Shown here piece by piece: positions 9,385-25,200 of a stretch of 64,000 nucleotides of DNA (positions are counted from its first letter, which is position 1; every line of letters starts with the position of its first letter). This DNA comes from Prosapia bicincta (Eukaryota; Arthropoda; Insecta; Hemiptera; Cercopidae). The notes under the pieces are model-generated. The model worked only from the letters and a program-made list of their open reading frames with translations, was not told the DNA's origin and did no database searches. A program made the translations under genes and the position numbers. Location of the stretch: NCBI GenBank assembly GCA_036971475.1, contig JBAIZL010000007.1, forward strand, positions 35,600,283 to 35,664,282, read 5' to 3'.

Positions 9385-12249
9385 ACTTATTCAGTTTACT
9401 TGTACATTGGTCAATGATTACATCAAATGTTCTAGAATAAGGCTACTTGTTACATGGAAAATAACTAACGATTACATCTTTAATTTAATAGAAAGTTCCA
9501 TCTGAAATGACACACATGAACAATTATTTGAGTATTGACTTTGAGTTAATTTTGTAGCCTGAATCATTTGAAAAACAATACGTAATACAGAGAATTATTC
9601 TAATATCATTTAAAAAGAAATTAATAAATTACATAGTATCATATTTTATACATAATACATATTATATGAGTACATAGGCGGGTTGTGCACTATCTAGTGA
9701 ATAGTTTTCACTTAATCACTCACATAATTACTAATAGAGTAGAATGCTTAATTTCTTCTAGTAGTTTATAAAAGACGAACTATGGTTTACTACAGCCCTG
9801 AAATAGCCGTAGTCTACACACAGATAATCAAATTAAGTTTTTTTATTTTAATGGCAATTTTAAGTTGAAACGCTTTAACCGTGGTAATGTCCAGATATGA
9901 CATTATTGCTTCAGGACGTCAACAGTGATTTTTTCCAGTAACAGGAAAAATTCATACTGCCATTTTAATACTCACTAAATAAAAAAATATCGTATCCCAA
10001 GACTCGTCTAGACGATAAGAATGAATATGTCCGTAAACCTCTTTGTCACTTTTCTAAGAAACTGAGGTAGGTTTGGAGACCTATATTCTAGAATATATCC
10101 AGTTTGATGAAAATGGAACAGTTAAAAATTGTTGATTTTAGCTTTCAATTTCACTTAAAAAGGGAATTAAGGAATTCCAATTTAAGTTTGTAGAATTATT
10201 ATTATTTTTAAGGAGCCATTGAATTTCGATGATTAGAACACTTAATGTTTCCGAGTTTAATTCTCTCGAGGGCCAAAGTTTGGGCTAATATTGCAGTTTT
10301 AATATTAACCAAACCTTGGAACATCTGTATTTAGAATAAAAAAGGCCAAATGTAATGATGCCCAAGATAGACGCTTGAAGCTCCATTAGCTTCATTCTAT
10401 ACCGTACGATTCGAAAAAAGTAATGTCTGATTCCATGGAGTCATCGAAGAGGATAGTTTTATGCCTAGCAAAGGTCATCTCAGATAGAGCATTTCTGTTT
10501 ATTATTAAAATTATTTATTTATATTGTCGAAGCATTCTAAAATAGATCCGAAACTGCGTATGGTCTTGAATAGGCCGGAAGAGGTTTGCAAACTTGAGAC
10601 AGCCAAGATCCAGATGAAACATCCTATAGTAGTCTTGAAGAGGGCGAAGTTTGCTGGACTGGCCTTCTCAGAAACTCCATCTCGTGAGGAATACTTCTGT
10701 GGATCAAGGTGTCTACCAACACTGTTAATAATGTTGGCACAAACAGCCTTAAAAAATGTTTTCTCTTAAAACACTTCAATTTCGGAAGAGCTTTGTGGGT
10801 GTGGTCATGTTTGGAATGTCTTTCTAACCTTGGATGTCCCAGCCACTTGATTTAAGTATGCACTGCCGTGAAACAGCTGCGGATTCAACTCCTTACGTCG
10901 CATCTTCTGTCTTGTTTACTTTCTTCAATGGCATCCCATTATCATTTTAACTAACGTACACGCCACTGCCATCTAAATTGCTTCCTGGATTTTTCTTTGA
11001 TCTTATCATTCCTAATCCAGTGTCTATCACTACTAACGTTGACTTCGAGGTGTAACGTCTAGTAACGTGGTAGTCACCAGCCAACCGATAAGCAGTTGCT
11101 ACAGTAACTGTTATCTCCTATACTGTTTTGGCAACGAGGAAGTACCTAATTATTTACGAGCATTACAAAGGCGGCTCTTTACCACATCTCCAGAGGCAAA
11201 GCTATCAGGGTTAGACAATTTGTATTTCGTTCTATAGCTCGTTGTATTGGATAGTCGATATTTTACTAAATTAGACATTTGACATCTGGATTCCAATCGT
11301 CATATTCAGTCTTTGAGTAACCCCAATCCCCCGGTATTTTGCAAATGGTAATAATGTAATTTAATTTATTTAAGAAAAAACTTTAAAATTGCCTTTATTC
11401 TTCATACCTGCAGAGACTCGCCGGGTCCATTGTTTGTCTTAACAATTGTATCTTACGACTAACTCAGGCAAATTAGCTGTCTGTTTATTCGTCTAGTAAA
11501 GATAGGTTACATTAAAATTCCCGTTTGTGTTTGCAAAAAAGATTTAATTTTGAAAAAAATTAAAATAGTCAAAATATTACTATTTAAATACAATTTGCCT
11601 TTTACAAGTTTAGCTTCATAAAATTAAAATAAAAAAGTTTACATCCTTTAAGAATGTTTGAAACCAAACTAGGTTAATGCACGCTGGTATCCTATATTTA
11701 CTGATTTGATTGAATTGAAAAAATACCAAAACATCAATTTTAAAAACATACCTTGGCAATCATCCAAACTTACGTGGCCTTGTGTCAGGACATATAATAA
11801 TATACACGGGTTCACCTTTATAACAAATTTAAATTTTGAAAATAATAAACTAAACGTAACAAAGCCACTAATAAAACATTTCCCCGTTGTAAATCAATTT
11901 TTGAAATTACATTATTATACCTTTAACACAATTTTTAACATCTGCCAGCCCATGTGACCCTCTCTCAATCTTGTGTCCTGCGAGACTTTTCCCACGGTAA
12001 CCTCACAAGATTCGAAATATACATTCAGAAAAACTTTTCATTGAGTCACGTTACTTTAAACATCGCGACATTTTGACTGGCTTAGTCATAAGACATTTTT
12101 ATAAACAAACATTATTTTTACAAGGCCGATTTTATATCAACTAAACAACACATATTTATGCATCAAACTGAATTGTAAGCAAAAATTATTCACCATGTTA
12201 TATTTTTTTTGCGGTTGACCAAAGTTTCGTGATAACTCGGTGTATCTCT
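9385..12249. other. Non-coding stretch
   Basis: AT-rich sequence with no gene I can support. An 81-residue frame near 10524-10769 has no recognised domain. No tRNA or repeat array seen. Confidence 0.5.
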
Positions 12250-14526
12250 TTGTATCATTCCATCAACTATGGTTATTCACTGACATTTGTAATTCCGTTA
12301 GCAGATACTTGGTCTTTCCTTTGTATCTTTCCATCAACTATGGTTATTCACTGACATTTGTAATTCCGTTAGCAGATACTTGGTCTTTCCTTTGTATCTT
12401 TCCATCAACTATGGTTATTCATTGACATTTTTAATTCCGTTAGCAGATACTTGGTCTTTCCTTTGTATCTTTCCATCAACTATGGTTATTCATTGACATT
12501 TTTAATTCCGTTAGCAGATACTTGGTCTTTCCTTTGTATCTTTCCATCAACTATGGTTATTCATTGACATTTTTAATTCCGTTAGCAGATACTTGGTCTT
12601 TCCTTTGTATCTTTCCATCAACTATGGTTATTCACTGACATTTTTAATTCCGTTAGCAGATACTTGGTCTTTCCTTTGTATCTTTCCATCAACTATGGTT
12701 ATTTACTGATATTTTTAATTCCGTTACCAGATACTTGGTATTTCCTTTGTTTCTTTCCATCAACTATGGTTATTCACTGATTTTTTAATTCCGTTAGCAG
12801 ATACTTGGTATTTCCTTTGTTTCTTTCCATCAACTGTGGTTATTCACTGACTTTTTTAATTCCGTTAGCAGATACTTGGTATTTCCTTTGTTTCTTTCCA
12901 TCAACTATGGTTATTCACTGACTTTTTTAATTCCGTTAGCAGATACTTGGTATTTCCTTTGTTTCTTTCCATCAACTATGGTTATTCACTGACTTTTTTA
13001 ATTCCGTTAGCAGATACTTGGTATTTCCTTTGTTTCTTTCCATCAACTGTGGTTATTCACTGACATTTTTAATTCCGTTAGCAGATACTTGGTCTTTCCT
13101 TTGTATCTTTCCATCAACTATGGTTATTCACTGACTTTTTTAATTCCGTTAGCAGATACTTGGTATTTCCTTTGTTTCTTTCCATCAACTATGGTTATTC
13201 ACTGACTTTTTTAATTCCGTTACCAGATACTTGGTATTTCCTTTGTTTCTTTCCATCAACTATGGTTATTCACTGACTTTTTTAATTCCGTTAGCAGATA
13301 CTTGGTATTTCCTTTGTTTCTTTCCATCAACTGTGGTTATTCACTGACACTTTTAATTCCGTTAGCAGATACTTGGTCTTTCCTTTGTATCTTTCCATCA
13401 ACTATGGTTATTTACTGACATATTTAATTCCGTTAGCAGATACTTGGTATTTCCTTTATATCTTTCCATGAACTATGGTTATTCATTGACATTTTTAATT
13501 CCGTTAGCAGATACTTGGTCTTTCCTTTGTGTCTTTCCATCAACTATGGTTATTCACTGACATTTTTAATTCCGTTAGCAGATACTTGGTCTTTCCTTTG
13601 TATCTTTCCATCAACTGTGGTTATTCACTGACATTTTTAATTCCGTTAGCAGATACTTGGTCTTTCCTTTGTATCTTTCCATCAACTATGGTTATTCACT
13701 GACATATTTAATTCCGTTAGCAGATACTTGGTCTTTCCTTTGTATCTTTCCATCAACTGTGGTTATTCACTGACATTTTTAATTCCGTTAGCAGATACTT
13801 GGTCTTTCCTTTGTATCTTTCCATCAACTGTGGTTATTCACTGACATTTTTAATTCCGTTAGCAGATACTTGGTCTTTCCTTTGTATCTTTCCATCAACT
13901 ATGGTTATTCACTGACATTTTTAATTCCGTTAGCAGATACTTGGTCTTTCCTTTGTATCTTTCCATCAACTATGGTTATTCACTGACATTTTTAATTCCG
14001 TTAGCAGATACTTGGTCTTTCCTTTGTATCTTTCCATCAACTGTGGTTATTCACTGACATTTTTAATTCCGTTAGCAGATACTTGGTCTTTCCTTTGTAT
14101 CTTTCCATCAACTATGGTTATTCACTGACATTTTTAATTCCGTTAGCAGATACTTGGTCTTTCCTTTGTATCTTTCCATCAACTATGGTTATTCACTGAC
14201 ATTTTTAATTCCGTTAGCAGATACTTGGTCTTTCCTTTGTATCTTTCCATCAACTGTGGTTATTCACTGACATTTTTAATTCCGTTAGCAGATACTTGGT
14301 CTTTCCTTTGTATCTTTCCATCAACTATGGTTATTCACTGACATTTTTAATTCCGTTAGCAGATACTTCGTATTTCCTTTGTTTCTTTCCATCAACTGTG
14401 GTTATTCACTGACATTTTTAATTCCGTTAGCAGATACTTGGTCTTTCCTTTGTGTCATTCCATCAACTATGGCTATTCACTGACATTTTTAATTCCGTTA
14501 GCAGATACTTGGTCTTTCCTTTGCAT
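12250..14526. repeat. Tandem array, 71-bp unit, about 32 copies
   Basis: The unit contains CCATCAACTATGGTTATTCA and TTCCGTTAGCAGATACTTGG. Two subtypes are interspersed: one with GGTCTTTCCTTTGTATC and GACATTTTTAA, another with GGTATTTCCTTTGTTTC and GACTTTTTTAA. The second is concentrated at about 12720-13340. Period is constant at 71 (checked at 12260, 12331, 12402). Short copies of this unit, not multiples of three, give no lasting reading frame. Confidence 0.97.
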
Positions 14527-16264
14527 TTTTTTGCAGGCATGCTCACAATGAAATCACGAACCTCGTCGGGTCCCAGTTATGGATGACTGGGATCATAGTA
14601 TGGGCGTTTTAAATGCAAATAAACAGGCGTTTTTAAAAATTTTTATGAAGTATTTTAAAAGCTACTTTTTTCGGACAACCGATTTTTATTTAGTGTTTCG
14701 GAATTTTTTTATTTAGTAGAAATATAAAAAAAAACATACTGCGTAGAGTTTACTTGATGGCTTGACCAGCACAGCCGGGCTGTGGAATGCCAGGTATTTA
14801 CCCAAGGCTGGAATTACTTGTCCCACGTAGAATTGCACGGCCTTGCAAATCAACGCGACAAGATTCCCGCATGCATTACGTAACTTATTTAGAATCAATA
14901 TAACTTAAATTCTTAATTGATAGACATAACGTTTCTCCTTTTCCATTATAAAATAATATTAATTAGTTAGAGGAATTCCTCGATACCTACAGTATAATTA
15001 TCTGGAGTTTTTTTTAACGTAAAATATTTGAGTTTGAATTGAAGGTTTGCTTTTGATATGTGTGTTGTATAGGTCTATATTAGCCGAAGAAACTTCAACG
15101 TAGTAACCATGAAGCAACTAATTACAGCGAGACTCAGTATCATTGGGAAGAGAATGTTTGGTGGCGTAGTAGGGACGGTGGGTGACCGTGAGAAGACGCT
15201 ACTCACGATCGCCCTATTTGCAATCAGGATCACACAAATGTACCCTACTCTCTATAGGTTTTGGTAAATACAAGAGCAGGTGAGTTTACTAGGAATTAGA
15301 TAAGGATTTGGTATCTATAACAGGAGAGAATCATTCTGTATATTACCTAAATACTAGGATCATAAGGAAATGTCTGCTTTGTGGATCCCTAAGTATAGAA
15401 TAGGATCAAGTGGAATAAGATAGGGACATGACTTCTTTGTATTTATGACAGGAGATAATAATGCACAGGACACACGAAAGGAGTCCTGAGAAAAGGAAAT
15501 GAGTAGATCTACTCTTTCTGCTCCATCAAAGTATCTATCCAATAAATCCACTACCCGTCTACTAGTATCTACTACCAAGTGAATGGATAGGTTGAAATCA
15601 AAATGGACCTCTTCAGGCGCAATGCTTACTCGGTCAGGTAGTATGTAAAATTTATTTCACAGATTTTAACAGAAGTAATAATAGCAATATTAAGAAAATA
15701 AGGGTTAAAAAATGCAAATTTTACATAGTAATTTATTTTAGGAAATACAAACACACGAGCAAGCTCTCTTAAAATAAACTATTTTACATTGTAAAAAAGA
15801 AAAGTATTGCGTCACCAGTTATGTGGTCGCAGTTAATTTATAGATGTTGGAATATTTTATTGAATTCTAGTTGTTGTTCTCGCGTTATCTTAATGGCGTT
15901 GGATAACTATTAAGTACAAACATAAGGCTCCTAGTCTTGCTTCTTTACTTGTGTGAGTGTAATTTCTCTCCTATAAACATACTTTGGCCATATTTTGTTA
16001 CTAAACGTTTATGTTTGGTTTTTACAATATTTGCCTGCTTCTCTGTGTATCTGTCTTAGGCATTTCTAGCGATCCCCTGCTCCAATCATTTACATTAGGA
16101 AGGCCTCGATGATAATAAGATAATGCTTGGCTAGGGGATCACCTGCAGAGCTGATAATGAGTTTGTTTCAGGTAAAGGGGATATACATGTAATTATAAGG
16201 AGAAGGGCACTGGCGAAACAAACTGTTATTCCTATAATGAACGTTCTTATTCTTATGAAAAAGG
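14527..16264. other. Non-coding stretch
   Basis: No gene recognised. Contains a small inverted repeat GATCCCCT (16071) / AGGGGATC (16133). From about 16160 it has scattered resemblance to the following 85-bp unit. Confidence 0.5.
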
Positions 16265-19200
16265 GGAAGGCTCTTTAATCTGTGCAGGCGATCCTGACTG
16301 GACAGATGTAGAGAAGGTTGATGTTTTATCTTATATTCTTATAAAAAGTGGCAGACGCTTTAATCTGTGCAGGCGATCCTGGCTGGACAGATGTAGAGAA
16401 GGTTGATGTTTTATCTTATATTCTTATAAAAAGTGGCAGACGCTTTAATCTGTGCAGGCGATCCTGGCTGGACAGATACAGAGAAGGTTGATGTTTTATC
16501 TTATATTCTTATAAAAAGTGGCAGACGCTTTAATCTGTGCAGGCGATCCTGGCTGGACAGATGTAGAGAAGGTTGATGTTTTATCTTATATTCTTATAAA
16601 AAATGGCAGACGCTTTAATCTGTGCAGGCGATCCTGGCTGGGCAGATCTAGAGAAGGTTGATGTTTTATCTTATATTCTTATAACAAGTGGCAGACGCTT
16701 TAATCTGTGCAGGCGATCCTGGCTGGACAGATGTAGAGAAGGTTGATGTTTTATCTTATATTCTTAAAAAAAATGGCAGACGCTTTAATCTGTGCAGGCG
16801 ATCCTGACTGGACAGATGTAGAGAAGGTTGATGTTTTATCTTATATTCTTATAAAAAGTGGCAGACGCTTTAATCTGTGCAGGCGATCCTGGCTGGACAG
16901 ATGTAGAGAAGGTTGATGTTTTATCTTATATTCTTATAAAAAATGGCAGACGCTTTAATCTGTGCAGGCGATCCTGACTGGACAGATGTAGAGAAGGTTG
17001 ATGTTTTATCTTATATTCTTATAAAAAATGGCAGACGCTTTAATCTGTGCCGGCGATCCTGGCTGGACAGATGTAGAGAAGGTTGATGTTTTATCTTATA
17101 TTCTTATAAAAAATGGCAGACTCTTTAATCTGTGCAGGCGATCCTGACTGGGCAGATCTAGAGGAGGTTGATGTTTTATCTTATATTCTTATAAAAAATG
17201 GCAGACGCTTTAATCTGTGCCGGCGATCCTGACTGGGCAGATCTAGAGAAGGTTGATGTTTTATCTTATATTCTTATAAAAAATGGCAGACGCTTTAATC
17301 TGTGCAGGCGATCCTGACTGGACAGATGTAGAGAAGGTTGATGTTTTATCTTATATTCTTATAAAAAATGGCAGACGCTTTAATCTGTGCAGGCGATCCT
17401 GGCTGGGCAGATCTAGAGAAGGTTGATGTTTTATCTTATATTCTTATAAAAAGTGGCAGACGCTTTAATCTGTGCAGGCGATCCTGACTGGACAGATGTA
17501 GAGAAGGTTGATGTTTTATCTTATATTCTTATAAAAAATGGCAGACGCTTTAATCTGTGCAGGCGATCCTGGCTGGGCAGATCTAGAGAAGGTTGATGTT
17601 TTATCTTATATTCTTATAAAAAGTGGCAGACGCTTTAATCTGTGCAGGCGATCCTGGCTGGACAGATGTAGAGAAGGTTGATGTTTTATCTTATATTCTT
17701 ATAAAAAGTGGCAGACGCTTTAATCTGTGCAGGCGATCCTGGCTGGACAGATGTAGAGAAGGTTGATGTTTTATCTTATATTCTTATAAAAAATGGCAGA
17801 CGCTTTAATCTGTGCAGGCGATCCTGGCTGGGCAGATCTAGAGAAGGTTGATGTTTTATCTTATATTCTTATAACAAGTGGCAGACGCTTTAATCTGTGC
17901 AGGCGATCCTGGCTGGACAGATGTAGAGAAGGTTGATGTTTTATCTTATATTCTTAAAAAAAATGGCAGACGCTTTAATCTGTGCAGGCGATCCTGACTG
18001 GACAGATGTAGAGAAGGTTGATGTTTTATCTTATATTCTTATAAAAAGTGGCAGACGCTTTAATCTGTGCAGGCGATCCTGGCTGGACAGATGTAGAGAA
18101 GGTTGATGTTTTATCTTATATTCTTATAAAAAATGGCAGACGCTTTAATCTGTGCAGGCGATCCTGACTGGACAGATGTAGAGAAGGTTGATGTTTTATC
18201 TTATATTCTTATAAAAAATGGCAGACGCTTTAATCTGTGCCGGCGATCCTGGCTGGACAGATGTAGAGAAGGTTGATGTTTTATCTTATATTCTTATAAA
18301 AAATGGCAGACTCTTTAATCTGTGCAGGCGATCCTGACTGGGCAGATCTAGAGGAGGTTGATGTTTTATCTTATATTCTTATAAAAAATGGCAGACGCTT
18401 TAATCTGTGCCGGCGATCCTGACTGGGCAGATCTAGAGAAGGTTGATGTTTTATCTTATATTCTTATAAAAAATGGCAGACGCTTTAATCTGTGCAGGCG
18501 ATCCTGACTGGACAGATGTAGAGAAGGTTGATGTTTTATCTTATATTCTTATAAAAAATGGCAGACGCTTTAATCTGTGCAGGCGATCCTGGCTGGGCAG
18601 ATCTAGAGAAGGTTGATGTTTTATCTTATATTCTTATAAAAAGTGGCAGACGCTTTAATCTGTGCAGGCGATCCTGACTGGACAGATGTAGAGAAGGTTG
18701 ATGTTTTATCTTATATTCTTATAAAAAATGGCAGACGCTTTAATCTGTGCAGGCGATCCTGGCTGGGCAGATCTAGAGAAGGTTGATGTTTTATCTTATA
18801 TTCTTATAAAAAGTGGCAGACGCTTTAATCTGTGCAGGCGATCCTGGCTGGGCAGATGTAGAGAAGGTTGATGTTTTATCTTATATTCTTATAAAAAGGG
18901 GAAGGCTCTTTAATCTGTGCAGGCGATCCTGACTGGACAGATCTAGAGAAGGTTGATGTTTTATCTTATATTCTTATAAAAAATGGCAGACGCTTTAATC
19001 TGTGCAGGCGATCCTGGCTGGGCAGATCTAGAGAAGGTTGATGTTTTATCTTATATTCTTATAAAAAGTGGCAGACGCTTTAATCTGTGCAGGCGATCCT
19101 GGTTGGACAGATGTAGAGAAGGTTGATGTTTTATCTTATATTCTTATAAAAAGTGGCAGACGCTTTAATCTGTGCCGGCGATCCTGACTGGGCAGATGTA

Positions 19201-22200
19201 GAGAAGGTTGATGTTTTATCTTATATTCTTATAAAAAGTTGCAGACGCTTTAATCTGTGCAGGCGATCCTGACTGGACAGATGTAGAGAAGGTTGATGTT
19301 TTATCTTATATTCTTATAAAAAGTGGCAGACGCTTTAATCTGTGCAGGCGATCCTGGCTGGATAGATGTTGAGAAGGTTGATGTTTTATCTTATATTCTT
19401 ATAAAAAGTGGCAGACGCTTTAATCTGTGCAGGCGATCCTGGCTGGACAGATACAGAGAAGGTTGATGTTTTATCTTATATTCTTATAAAAAGTTGCAGA
19501 CGCTTTAATCTGTGCAGGCGATCCTGGCTGGACAGATGTAGAGAAGGTTGATGTTTTATCTTATATTCTTATAAAAAGTGGCAGACGCTTTAATCTGTGC
19601 AGGCGATCCTGGCTGGGCAGATCTAGAGAAGGTTGATGTTTTATCTTATATTCTTATAAAAAGTGGCAGACGCTTTAATCTGTGCAGGCGATCCTGGCTG
19701 GACAGATGTAGAGAAGGTTGATGTTTTATCTTATATTCTTATAAAAAGTGGCAGACGCTTTAATCTGTGCCGGCGATCCTGACTGGGCAGATGTAGAGAA
19801 GGTTGATGTTTTATCTTATATTCTTATAAAAAGTTGCAGACGCTTTAATCTATGCAGGCGATCCTGACTGGACAGATGTAGAGAAGGTTGATGTTTTATC
19901 TTATATTCTTATAAAAAGTGGCAGACGCATTAATCTGTGCAGGCGATCCTGGCTGGATAAATGTTGAGAAGGTTGATGTTTTATCTTATATTCTTATAAA
20001 AAGTGGCAGACGCTTTAATCTGTGCAGGCAATCCTGGCTGGGCAGATCTAGAGAAGGTTGATGTTTTATCTTATATTCTTATAAAAAGTGGCAGACGCTT
20101 TAATCTGTGCAGGCGATCCTGGCTGGGCAGATCTAGAGAAGGTTGATGTTTTATCTTTATAAAAAGTGGCAGACGCTTTAATCTGTGCAGGCGATCCTGG
20201 CTGGGCAGATCTAGAGAAGGTTGATGTTTTATCTTATATTCTTATAAAAAGGGGAAGGCTCTTTAATCTGTGCAGGCGATCCTGACTGGACAGATCTAGA
20301 GAAGGTTGATGTTTTATCTTATATTCTTATAAAAAATGGCAGACGCTTTAATCTGTGCAGGCGATCCTGACTGGACAGATGTAGAGAAGGTTGATGTTTT
20401 ATCTTATATTCTTATAAAAAGTGGCAGACGCTTTAATCTGTGCAGGCGATCCTGGCTGGACAGATCTAGAGAAGGTTGATGTTTTATCTTATATTCTTAT
20501 AAAAAGTGGCAGACGCTTTAATCTGTGCAGGCGATCCTGGCTGGGCAGATCTAGAGAAGGTTGATGTTTTATCTTATATTCTTATAAAAAGTGGCAGACG
20601 CTTTAATCTGTGCAGGCGATCCTGGCTGGACAGATGTAGAGAAGGTTGATGTTTTATCTTATATTCTTATAAAAAATGGCAGACGCTTTAATCTGTGCAG
20701 GCGATCCTGACTGGACAGATGTAGAGAAGGTTGATGTTTTATCTTATATTCTTATAAAAAGTGGCAGACGCTTTAATCTGTGCAGGCGATCCTGGCTGGA
20801 CAGATGTAGAGAAGGTTGATGTTTTATCTTATATTCTTATAAAAAATGGCAGACGCTTTAATCTGTGCAGGCGATCCTGACTGGACAGATGTAGAGAAGG
20901 TTAATGTTTTATCTTATATTCTTATAAAAAATGGCAGACGCTTTAATCTGTGCAGGCGATCCTGGCTGGACAGATGTAGAGAAGGTTGATGTTTTATCTT
21001 ATATTCTTATAAAAAATGGCAGACGCTTTAATCTGTGCAGGCGATCCTGACTGGGCAGATCTAGAGAAGGTTGATGTTTTATCTTATATTCTTATAAAAA
21101 ATGGCAGACGCTTTAATCTGTGCCGGCGATCCTGACTGGGCAGATCTAGAGAAGGTTGATGTTTTATCTTATATTCTTATAAAAAATGGCAGACGCTTTA
21201 ATCTGTGCAGGCGATCCTGGCTGGACAGATGTAGAGAAGGTTGATGTTTTATCTTATATTCTTATAAAAAATGGCAGACGCTTTAATCTGTGCAGGCGAT
21301 CCTGGCTGGGCAGATCTAGAGAAGGTTGATGTTTTATCTTATATTCTTATAAAAAGTGGCAGACGCTTTAATCTGTGCAGGCGATCCTGACTGGACAGAT
21401 GTAGAGAAGGTTGATGTTTTATCTTATATTCTTATAAAAAATGGCAGACGCTTTAATCTGTGCAGGCGATCCTGGCTGGGCAGATCTAGAGAAGGTTGAT
21501 GTTTTATCTTATATTCTTATAAAAAGTGGCAGACGCTTTAATCTGTGCAGGCGATCCTGGCTGGGCAGATGTAGAGAAGGTTGATGTTTTATCTTATATT
21601 CTTATAAAAAGGGGAAGGCTCTTTAATCTGTGCAGGCGATCCTGACTGGACAGATCTAGAGAAGGTTGATGTTTTATCTTATATTCTTATAAAAAGTTGC
21701 AAACGCTTTAATCTGTGCAGGCGATCCTGACTGGACAGATGTAGAGAAGGTTGATGTTTTATCTTATATTCTTATAAAAAGTGGCAGACGCTTTAATCTG
21801 TGCAGGCGATCCTGGCTGGATAGATGTTGAGAAGGTTGATGTTTTATCTTATATTCTTATAAAAAGTGGCAGACGCTTTAATCTGTGCAGGCGATCCTGG
21901 CTGGACAGATACAGAGAAGGTTGATGTTTTATCTTATATTCTTATAAAAAGTTGCAGACGCTTTAATCTGTGCAGGCGATCCTGGCTGGACAAATGTAGA
22001 GAAGGTTGATGTTTTATCTTATATTCTTATAAAAAGTGGCAGACGCTTTAATCTGTGCAGGCGATCCTGGCTGGGCAGATCTAGAGAAGGTTGATGTTTT
22101 ATCTTATATTCTTATAAAAAGTGGCAGACGCTTTAATCTGTGCAGGCGATCCTGGCTGGACAGATGTAGAGAAGGTTGATGTTTTATCTTATATTCTTAT

Positions 22201-25200
22201 AAAAAGTGGCAGACGCTTTAATCTGTGCCGGCGATCCTGACTGGGCAGATGTAGAGAAGGTTGATGTTTTATCTTATATTCTTATAAAAAGTTGCAGACG
22301 CTTTAATCTGTGCAGGCGATCCTGACTGGACAGATGTAGAGAAGGTTGATGTTTTATCTTATATTCTTATAAAAAGTGGCAGACGCTTTAATCTGTGCAG
22401 GCGATCCTGGCTGGATAAATGTTGAGAAGGTTGATGTTTTATCTTATATTCTTATAAAAAGTGGCAGACGCTTTAATCTGTGCAGGCAATCCTGGCTGGG
22501 CAAATCTAGAGAAGGTTGATGTTTTATCTTATATTCTTATAAAAAGTGGCAGACGCTTTAATCTGTGCAGGCGATCCTGGCTGGACAGATGTAGAGAAGG
22601 TTGATGTTTTATCTTATATTCTTATAAAAAATGGCAGACGCTTTAATCTGTGCAGGCGATCCTGGCTGGGCAGATCTAGAGAAGGTTGATGTTTTATCTT
22701 ATATTCTTATAAAAAGTGGCAGACGCTTTAATCTGTGCAGGCGATCCTGGCTGGACAGATCTAGAGAAGGTTGATGTTTTATCTTATATTCTTATAAAAA
22801 GTGGCAGACGCTTTAATCTGTGCAGGCGATCCTGGCTGGACAGATGTAGAGAAGGTTGATGTTTTATCTTATATTCTTATAAAAAGTGGCAGACGCTTTA
22901 ATCTGTGCAGGCGATCCTGGCTGGGCAGATCTAGAGAAGGTTGATGTTTTATCTTATATTCTTATAAAAAGTGGCAGACGCTTTAATCTGTGCAGGCGAT
23001 CCTGGCTGGGCAGATGTAGAGAAGGTTGATGTTTTATCTTATATTCTTATAAAAAGTGGCAGACGCTTTAATCTGTGCAGGCGATCCTGGCTGGACAGAT
23101 GTAGAGAAGGTTGATGTTTTATCTTATATTCTTATAAAAAATGGCAGACGCTTTAATCTGTGCAGGCGATTCTGGCTGGGCAGATCTAGAGAAGGTTGAT
23201 GTTTTATCTTATATTCTTATAAAAAGTGGCAGACGCTTTAATCTGTGCAGGCGATCCTGACTGGACAGATGTAGAGAAGGTTGATGTTTTATCTTATATT
23301 CTTATAAAAAATGGCAGACGCTTTAATCTGTGCAGGCGATCCTGGCTGGGCAGATCTAGAGAAGGTTGATGTTTTATCTTATATTCTTATAAAAAGTGGC
23401 AGACGCTTTAATCTGTGCAGGCGATCCTGGCTGGGCAGATGTAGAGAAGGTTGATGTTTTATCTTATATTCTTATAAAAAGGGGAAGGCTCTTTAATCTG
23501 TGCAGGCGATCCTGACTGGACAGATCTAGAGAAGGTTGATGTTTTATCTTATATTCTTATAAAAAATGGCAGACGCTTTAATCTGTGCAGGCGATCCTGG
23601 CTGGGCAGATCTAGAGAAGGTTGATGTTTTATCTTATATTCTTATAAAAAGTGGCAGACGCTTTAATCTGTGCAGGCGATCCTGGCTGGACAGATGTAGA
23701 GAAGGTTGATGTTTTATCTTATATTCTTATAAAAAGTGGCAGACGCTTTAATCTGTGCAGGCGATCCTGGCTGGGCAGATCTAGAGAAGGTTGATGTTTT
23801 ATCTTATATTCTTATAAAAAGTGGCAGACGCTTTAATCTGTGCAGGCGATCCTGGCTGGGCAGATGTAGAGAAGGTTGATGTTTTATCTTATATTCTTAT
23901 AAAAAGTGGCAGACGCTTTAATCTGTGCAGGCGATCCTGGCTGGACAGATGTAGAGAAGGTTGATGTTTTATCTTATATTCTTATAAAAAATGGCAGACG
24001 CTTTAATCTGTGCAGGCGATTCTGGCTGGGCAGATCTAGAGAAGGTTGATGTTTTATCTTATATTCTTATAAAAAGTGGCAGACGCTTTAATCTGTGCAG
24101 GCGATCCTGACTGGACAGATGTAGAGAAGGTTGATGTTTTATCTTATATTCTTATAAAAAATGGCAGACGCTTTAATCTGTGCAGGCGATCCTGGCTGGG
24201 CAGATCTAGAGAAGGTTGATGTTTTATCTTATATTCTTATAAAAAGTGGCAGACGCTTTAATCTGTGCAGGCGATCCTGGCTGGGCAGATGTAGAGAAGG
24301 TTGATGTTTTATCTTATATTCTTATAAAAAGGGGAAGGCTCTTTAATCTGTGCAGGCGATCCTGACTGGACAGATCTAGAGAAGGTTGATGTTTTATCTT
24401 ATATTCATATAAAAAATGGCAGACGCTTTAATATGTGCAGGCGATCCTGGCTGGGCAGATCTAGAGAAGGTTGATGTTTTATCTTATATTCTTATAAAAA
24501 GTGGCAGACGCTTTAATCTGTGCAGGCGATCCTGGCTGGACAGATGTAGAGAAGGTTGATGTTTTATCTTATATTCTTATAAAAAGTGGCAGACGCTTTA
24601 ATCTGTGCAGGCGATCCTGGCTGGACAGATGTAGAGAAGGTTGATGTTTTATCTTATATTCTTATAAAAAGTGGCAGACGCTTTAATCTGTGCCGGCGAT
24701 CCTGACTGGGCAGATGTAGAGAAGGTTGATGTTTTATCTTATATTCTTATAAAAAGTTGCAAACGCTTTAATCTGTGCAGGCGATCCTGACTGGACAGAT
24801 GTAGAGAAGGTTGATGTTTTATCTTATATTCTTATAAAAAGTGGCAGACGCTTTAATCTGTGCAGGCGATCCTGGCTGGATAGATGTTGAGAAGGTTGAT
24901 GTTTTATCTTATATTCTTATAAAAAGTGGCAGACGCTTTAATCTGTGCAGGCGATCCTGGCTGGACAGATACAGAGAAGGTTGATGTTTTATCTTATATT
25001 CTTATAAAAAGTTGCAGACGCTTTAATCTGTGCAGGCGATCCTGGCTGGACAGATGTAGAGAAGGTTGATGTTTTATCTTATATTCTTATAAAAAGTGGC
25101 AGACGCTTTAATCTGTGCAGGCGATCCTGGCTGGGCAGATCTAGAGAAGGTTGATGTTTTATCTTATATTCTTATAAAAAGTGGCAGACGCTTTAATCTG

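Noticed and set aside
10524..10769. 81-residue open frame as a gene fragment
   Set aside because: I considered a polymerase-like motif but the match is too loose to claim.
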